Positions 59,501 through 64,000 of a DNA stretch of 64,000 nucleotides are shown here, one piece after another. Made by a program: the position numbers and the translations under genes. The stretch lies in contig NC_092024.1 of the NCBI RefSeq assembly GCF_042242105.1, positions 9,449,501 through 9,513,500 of the forward strand, written 5' to 3'. Origin of the DNA: Pempheris klunzingeri (Eukaryota; Chordata; Actinopteri; Acropomatiformes; Pempheridae). Each line of letters opens with the position of its first letter. The first letter of the stretch is position 1. The notes below the pieces were generated by a model, which was given only the letters and a program-made list of their open reading frames with translations, made no database searches and had not been told where the DNA came from.

Positions 59501-62500
59501 AGGAAAAACCAGACTGTTTTGCTGACCTCCTGCATATCCAGAGGATAATCCTCCTGAGGCTCTTGTGCTGCACTGATGCTTTTAAGGTCCAGATGAGGGT
59601 CCCTCTCTAGCTGCTGATTCTGAGGGCTGCCTGGAGCATTGGACCTCTGGCCATTATGGAACTGGACCTGCTCTGCTGTTGGGACAACTGGTGAGATAGA
59701 CAGGTTTGCCCTGGTGCTGCTCAGAGCCCGGCGGAATGATGAAGTGGAGGAGGAGCTCACGAGGGTGGCACGGAGAGGCCGGGGAGAGCATCTGCTTGAG
59801 AGATGATCTGCTAAAGGGGGCAAAACAGGGAGGATAAAAAAAACACAGATGATGCAAAGAAGCCACATCATTTTTGCATTCAGCTGATATCCCACATGTC
59901 GACATAGGTCTCTTCAGTTGATTACCTGTTGCTGCTCCTGTTGTGTCGCTCCAGGGGCTGGTGTCTCGCTGCTGAGGGCTGTTCTCTCTCTTGTTGGGCC
60001 AGGTGTTGGACATGGAGAGGGAGGAGTCTGCGTGACGGCGGGACAGCGTTGGAGTAAGCATGCCTCCAGGGAGTGTAGCCAATGGATAGGAGGGTAGTAG
60101 GAAGGAGCCGGACGTGGTGGGGTTCGAGGGGAGGGAAAACGTGCGCTCAACACTGGGGTTCCTTGAGAGCACACGTCCCTTGGATGCCACTGTGAGAGAG
60201 GGGGACGTCAGGAACCATGAAAAACCGAAAACTGGACACACTTTACAGGGACGTTTTTTAAATAATAAGCAGACAACTTTGAGGTTCTGACTCCTTACCA
60301 GCATCTGGGTCAGAGAAGGTGGTCGTTTTAAAGATGTCGGGGTCCAAGTTTAGGCTTCCACTTCTTCTGAGGCGTGCAGGAGACGCCCTCCTTCTGGAGG
60401 AATGTGGCTTCTGAGGCTCTGCAGAACCTAGATGGAAAGTAAATTTTGCCATTCGCACAATAAACCAAACAGGTTTGCACATGACTCAAAGGATTTACCT
60501 GACAGTGACAATCCCTCTGTAAACTGATGATTTAAGTGTAAGTGTATTATACAAAGATGGGATAAACTTACTATTCTATTACTAGGTGTCATTTTTACTG
60601 TTGGAATCAATATATTGTTTAGTTGATTTACTTTAATTTTTTAAGGTTACCTTCTCACTTACGTTCTGTGATTAAAGTATGTGATATACTATGGTGAATT
60701 ATACATTGTTTGGGAATTAATCTATTCCACTTTTGGTTTTTTTATCTAGGAAATTTCCATCACTCTTACTAATATCACTATGTATGTATTAAATCATTAA
60801 ATAGATGATTAGATTGCTTGCTTAACTACCCTGGTAAATACTGCTGGCAAACTTTGCAACTATAAATTTGAAAAGTTTTAAGTCTTGTCTCTCCTGTGAG
60901 GACTGTTTTGATTGTTTGGGGGACACAGAGGCTACATAGAGGGGGTCTCACACAGCTGCAGCCATAAAAATGGGACATTGACGCAATAACGTTACACAAG
61001 AGTGGAAGAATTTAGCAAAGCACACAATTGTTTTTTTTTTCAGGGTATGGAAAAAAAGACCACATTCAAATACTCTAAGCACATCTCCTACACTTGTAAT
61101 CTTCATTTAAGGATTACCACAAGCATGCGTCCAGATTACATAAAATATGGTGGCAGCAATCGAAGTGAGTCTAATCCCTGCATAAATTGTGAAAATCAAA
61201 CAGCCAGTGGGTTAAGGAGATAAAATCCAACATAGAATAGAATAAAATTCACTGAGGTGAGAAACAACATAACATTTTGGCAATGATATCTAAGTATGAA
61301 GTTAGAAAATTCTGGCACAAAATCTGGCAATTCCCTGTCACTGGACTTCTTTTTACTGCTTGTGCCCAAACTGAGGGGCAGTCAGCTGCTGGCAGGTCAT
61401 TTTTAACGTGACGGCACTGACAAGCTGCTATAAACTTTCGACGCCTTGTTTAAGTTGCACAAACATCCCACATTTGCTGGGCTTCATTTTCTACTGCAGT
61501 TAACTTACTGCAAGAGCTTCTTGTTTTTTATTTTTACTTCTTTTTGCTTACTATGGTTGCTGTTAGACACTAACATAGACAAATTCATTGTGAACTTATT
61601 TGGCAGTAAACCAATTCTGATTCTGATTACCTGCCTTGGCCTTAGTGACATTAAATTAGCCTTCTTCATTGCACATGAGCTGAAACCTGTTACTGAAGTA
61701 GGTACTAGAGTCTGACTATTATCATTCATTGTGTCCGTAACATATCAGAAGGCTAGAGTTCAGAAAGCTAATCAGTTGGCCAGAGGTATAGTGTAATGGT
61801 CTTTTCGAGCATGTTGTGACCCTGGTATGACACTCATCTGCCTTGCAAACTTACTCATCTCAGGGCTTTTGGTGACATGTGGCGCGCTGACTCCTCTGAC
61901 TCAGCACACTAATCCAATTTAAAGCCGCTCTAATTTGAGTCCAGCTGAAGATGACCATGACAGCCAGTCAACTGTACTTCACTGTCATCTCACATGGAAT
62001 AAATGTGAGTGTCATGTTAAGAGAAGGGAGAAGTGACACTTACTGAAACTTGGTATGTAGGTCTCTGGACTCAGCTTCCTGGACATGGGAGGGAAATCTT
62101 CACTGGCCACCTGTCAGAAGGCAGACAATCATTTGCTTTAATGGTAACAATAGAGGATGAAGTTCAAATAACTAAAGTCAAGCAATCCTTAAACAAACAA
62201 GAGCCAAAGTGTAATTCCATCCAGTGGCCTGAACAAAAGGATGGAGCAGATACTTGACCAGTTCAGACAAGATCCACCGGTATTTGGGTGGATGTAAACA
62301 GTAAACGATAAACAGACTTAACTAAATGTACATGACGTCTTCTGTTCTTATCAAACTTTAACTGCCAACCTGCGACCTGTGAAATGTAATTCAAGTAGAG
62401 TGAGAAGTATGATTGATTTTTGCACCATCTCTGCCTTTGCCTACAATCTGATCAACGCTCATAGTAGAGAGTTTGTTGCAATTGCAATCAACACTAGAGC

Positions 62501-64000
62501 AGTAAATAAGCCATGTTTTACAAGCATAACCCTGTGATATCACCAATTATATTTCACGCCCCCTTCAGTAAGTGTGCTGTGTGTTAATGGGGTTGCTGGG
62601 AAACAGGACAGTGCTGTAAACAGAAGGTTTTTCAAATGGAGGCTCTAAGCTGGAGCACAGTTTCCAGAATAAAATATGGTCAATTAATACGTCATGAAAC
62701 ACAGCCACTCATCTCAACCTACGGACTTTTTTTTCATTTGAATAGAACTGATGGTTGCTTATGTTTAACGGATCGTTTTAGCTTGTTAGCTAATAGTATG
62801 ACCCTGGTGGTCATACTGCTTATTCTCAAGACGACGGATGCTGTCGCTGTGCAGAGAAATGAGTCACCTATGTCTTCCAGGAATAGTGTCAGTGATTCTG
62901 GAGTTGTTGGCCTCTCTGTTTGTAACAAACTGAGACACATATTCAATGATACATTTCAGTCTATTGTTAACCTACCAACAGATACAGATCACTTTCTAAT
63001 GGTGTAAAAAAAAGCAGCAGTCTGTGAGCAATATGCTTCTAAGGAAGTGTGTATGCGTGTGTGTGTCTGTGTCTGTGTGTGTGTATGGACTGACACACAA
63101 GCTTTGACTGAAGAGGACACTGCAGAACTCTTTGCAGTATGTGTTTAAGATATATTGTCCCTTGTTGCTGCATTTGATCCATAAGGTATCATGAGACATA
63201 TAACTATATTTAGTTTTTTTTTTTACCCCCAAACTCCCACTGAGAAAAGTGTCACATATAAGATTTTGTTAATCTTTTTGCACTGGTACCTTTGGGTGTC
63301 ACTCAGCTTGTTCAAACAACAAGTGAAAAAAAATCTGACAGCAGAGAAACTGTCAAAATCCCAGATCGAATGATTGAAATTAATTCATTCCTGCTAAGAT
63401 TCAGCTTCATCATAACTCTGTAGATTAAGGGAGCCAAAAAGCACACAAAAAGAAACACTCCTTTCATGTTGTTTGCAATTACTGACTGATTGGGAGCAAA
63501 TCAATATAACTGCCTTGCCATTGAGATGCTCTGTAATTGAAAGACACTCTGGTGCTCCTAAAACCTCTGCACAGACAGCCAACAAAGGACTAAATGAGCA
63601 CTAATTGCTTTGGATTTCAACAAGTATTTTTAGAAAAAACAACTCCTTGTTGAGTCAACAGCTGCCTCATTCATGTCGATCCATAACAACAAAATTATCC
63701 ACCTGCTATCAGGGAAAACTAACCCACAATACCTCAGAATTACCCTCTAAGCTGTAGATCTTATTTTGACTCATAGAGTTAGCAAGGACTTATACTAAAT
63801 AATTATCACAAGAGTCTGCAGTGATGATGAACCTCACCTGTTCAGAGCACTTTCCATTGAGGGTACTGCATTGCTGGTCATTCTCAGTAGAGGAAAAGCT
63901 CGATATCTCCCAGGGAAGTTTGTTCTTCCCTTTACCTGCGCTGACAATCCTCCTTTGAAGTGGAAGGTCATCAGTGAGAGAGCCTAAGCTGCCATAGCCA
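53576..64000 (-). CDS. togaram2: TOG-array protein TOGARAM (crescerin), probably TOGARAM2; 5' end outside window
   Basis: Cilium-associated microtubule regulator. Exons on the minus strand: 63838-64000 (open upstream), 62044-62110, 60299-60427, 59926-60189, 59527-59810, 59134-59363, 58687-58781, 58434-58598, 58253-58318, 57800-57969, 57543-57711, 57164-57400, 56653-56776, 56201-56306, 55737-55972, 55454-55612, 54938-55064, 54727-54842, 54442-54625, 54126-54345, 53936-54022 and 53576-53829; about 1216 residues, phases consistent. First ~680 residues: Ser/Pro-rich linker with KGKNKLPWE and SLRSLRNSAAKKRAK. Then TOG3 (EDWEKKIEGL, VKNLRSGVSR), a GLGEMPQDTQSARGRRS hinge, and TOG4 (FDAFKARLQESNSKVN, LLLQPFCTKAQFLNGKAK, LYPRKPQMVEQKVLPLLW). 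The N-terminal TOG domains should lie right of the window. The family is certain. YPRKPQ and MGSGLIDCAASQP favour TOGARAM2 over TOGARAM1, from memory; the long linker is more like TOGARAM1, so the paralogue call is moderate. Confidence 0.88.
59480..59504. repeat. (AGGAT)5 pentanucleotide repeat
   Basis: Five near-perfect AGGAT units in the TOGARAM intron 59364-59526. Confidence 0.95.
60428..62043 (-). other. TOGARAM intron
   Basis: AT-rich intron. It includes a probable LINE 3' tail near 61500-61640 ending in GGCAGTAAACCAATTCTGAT plus TCTGATT. No gene recognised inside. Confidence 0.6.
62111..63837 (-). other. TOGARAM intron
   Basis: About 1.7 kb with a GT-rich tract near 63050-63084 and a T run near 63213-63224. 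A frame at 62636-63007 has no recognisable motif and is judged non-coding. Confidence 0.6.

Noticed and set aside
62636-63007. 123-codon plus-strand frame in a TOGARAM intron
   Set aside because: No domain, signal or splice context; unlike any family I know.

Overview
This window is nuclear DNA of a vertebrate, almost certainly a percomorph-type teleost. The genes are intron-rich with GT-AG splice sites and vertebrate-like proteins, CpG-rich promoters sit at gene starts, and there are AATAAA polyadenylation signals, many CA/GT microsatellites and relics of interspersed families known from spiny-rayed fish. No bacterial, phage, CRISPR or operon structure is present. All gene models below were built by hand from exon translation, splice sites and reading-phase bookkeeping; gene names rest on remembered family sequences, not on a database search.

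Layout, left to right. (1) 1-22.9 kb, minus strand: nhsl3 (KIAA1522), with its 3' end outside the window, a giant disordered exon, four small upstream exons, two alternative coding first exons (4549-4618 and 13942-14230) and a non-coding first exon near 22.74-22.9 kb. (2) 24.0-26.55 kb, plus: sync (syncoilin, an intermediate-filament protein). (3) 26.6-30.1 kb, minus: rbbp4 (WD40 histone chaperone), complete in 11 coding exons, ending tail-to-tail with sync. (4) 30.37-33.55 kb, plus: zbtb8os (archease), sharing a 273-bp bidirectional promoter with rbbp4 and carrying a dead LINE in an intron. (5) 35.0-40.5 kb, plus: khdrbs1 (Sam68), with a long 3' UTR. (6) 41.4-45.2 kb, plus: tmem39b. (7) 46.3-51.8 kb, plus: ccdc28b. 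(8) 53.4-64.0 kb, minus: a TOGARAM/crescerin gene, best read as togaram2, with its 5' end outside the window.

The first seven genes all have human orthologues in 1p35 (KIAA1522, SYNC, RBBP4, ZBTB8OS, KHDRBS1, TMEM39B, CCDC28B), so this is a conserved syntenic block with local rearrangement. The TOGARAM gene does not belong to that block in human, so it marks a synteny break or lineage-specific neighbour. The genes are functionally mixed: actin/WAVE-linked scaffold, muscle filament, chromatin, tRNA-ligase activation, RNA binding, ER/secretory membrane protein, and two cilium-linked proteins (ccdc28b, TOGARAM) side by side.

I found no clear previously undescribed system. The most interesting signals concern gene architecture: multiple nhsl3 promoters with in-phase alternative starts, a possible GC-AG intron and a NAGNAG acceptor in the TOGARAM gene, a 23-nt microexon in ccdc28b, a (TG)13 tract directly behind an rbbp4 5' splice site, possible extra exons downstream of khdrbs1, a 28-base C-run before ccdc28b, and three copies of one fish interspersed family.
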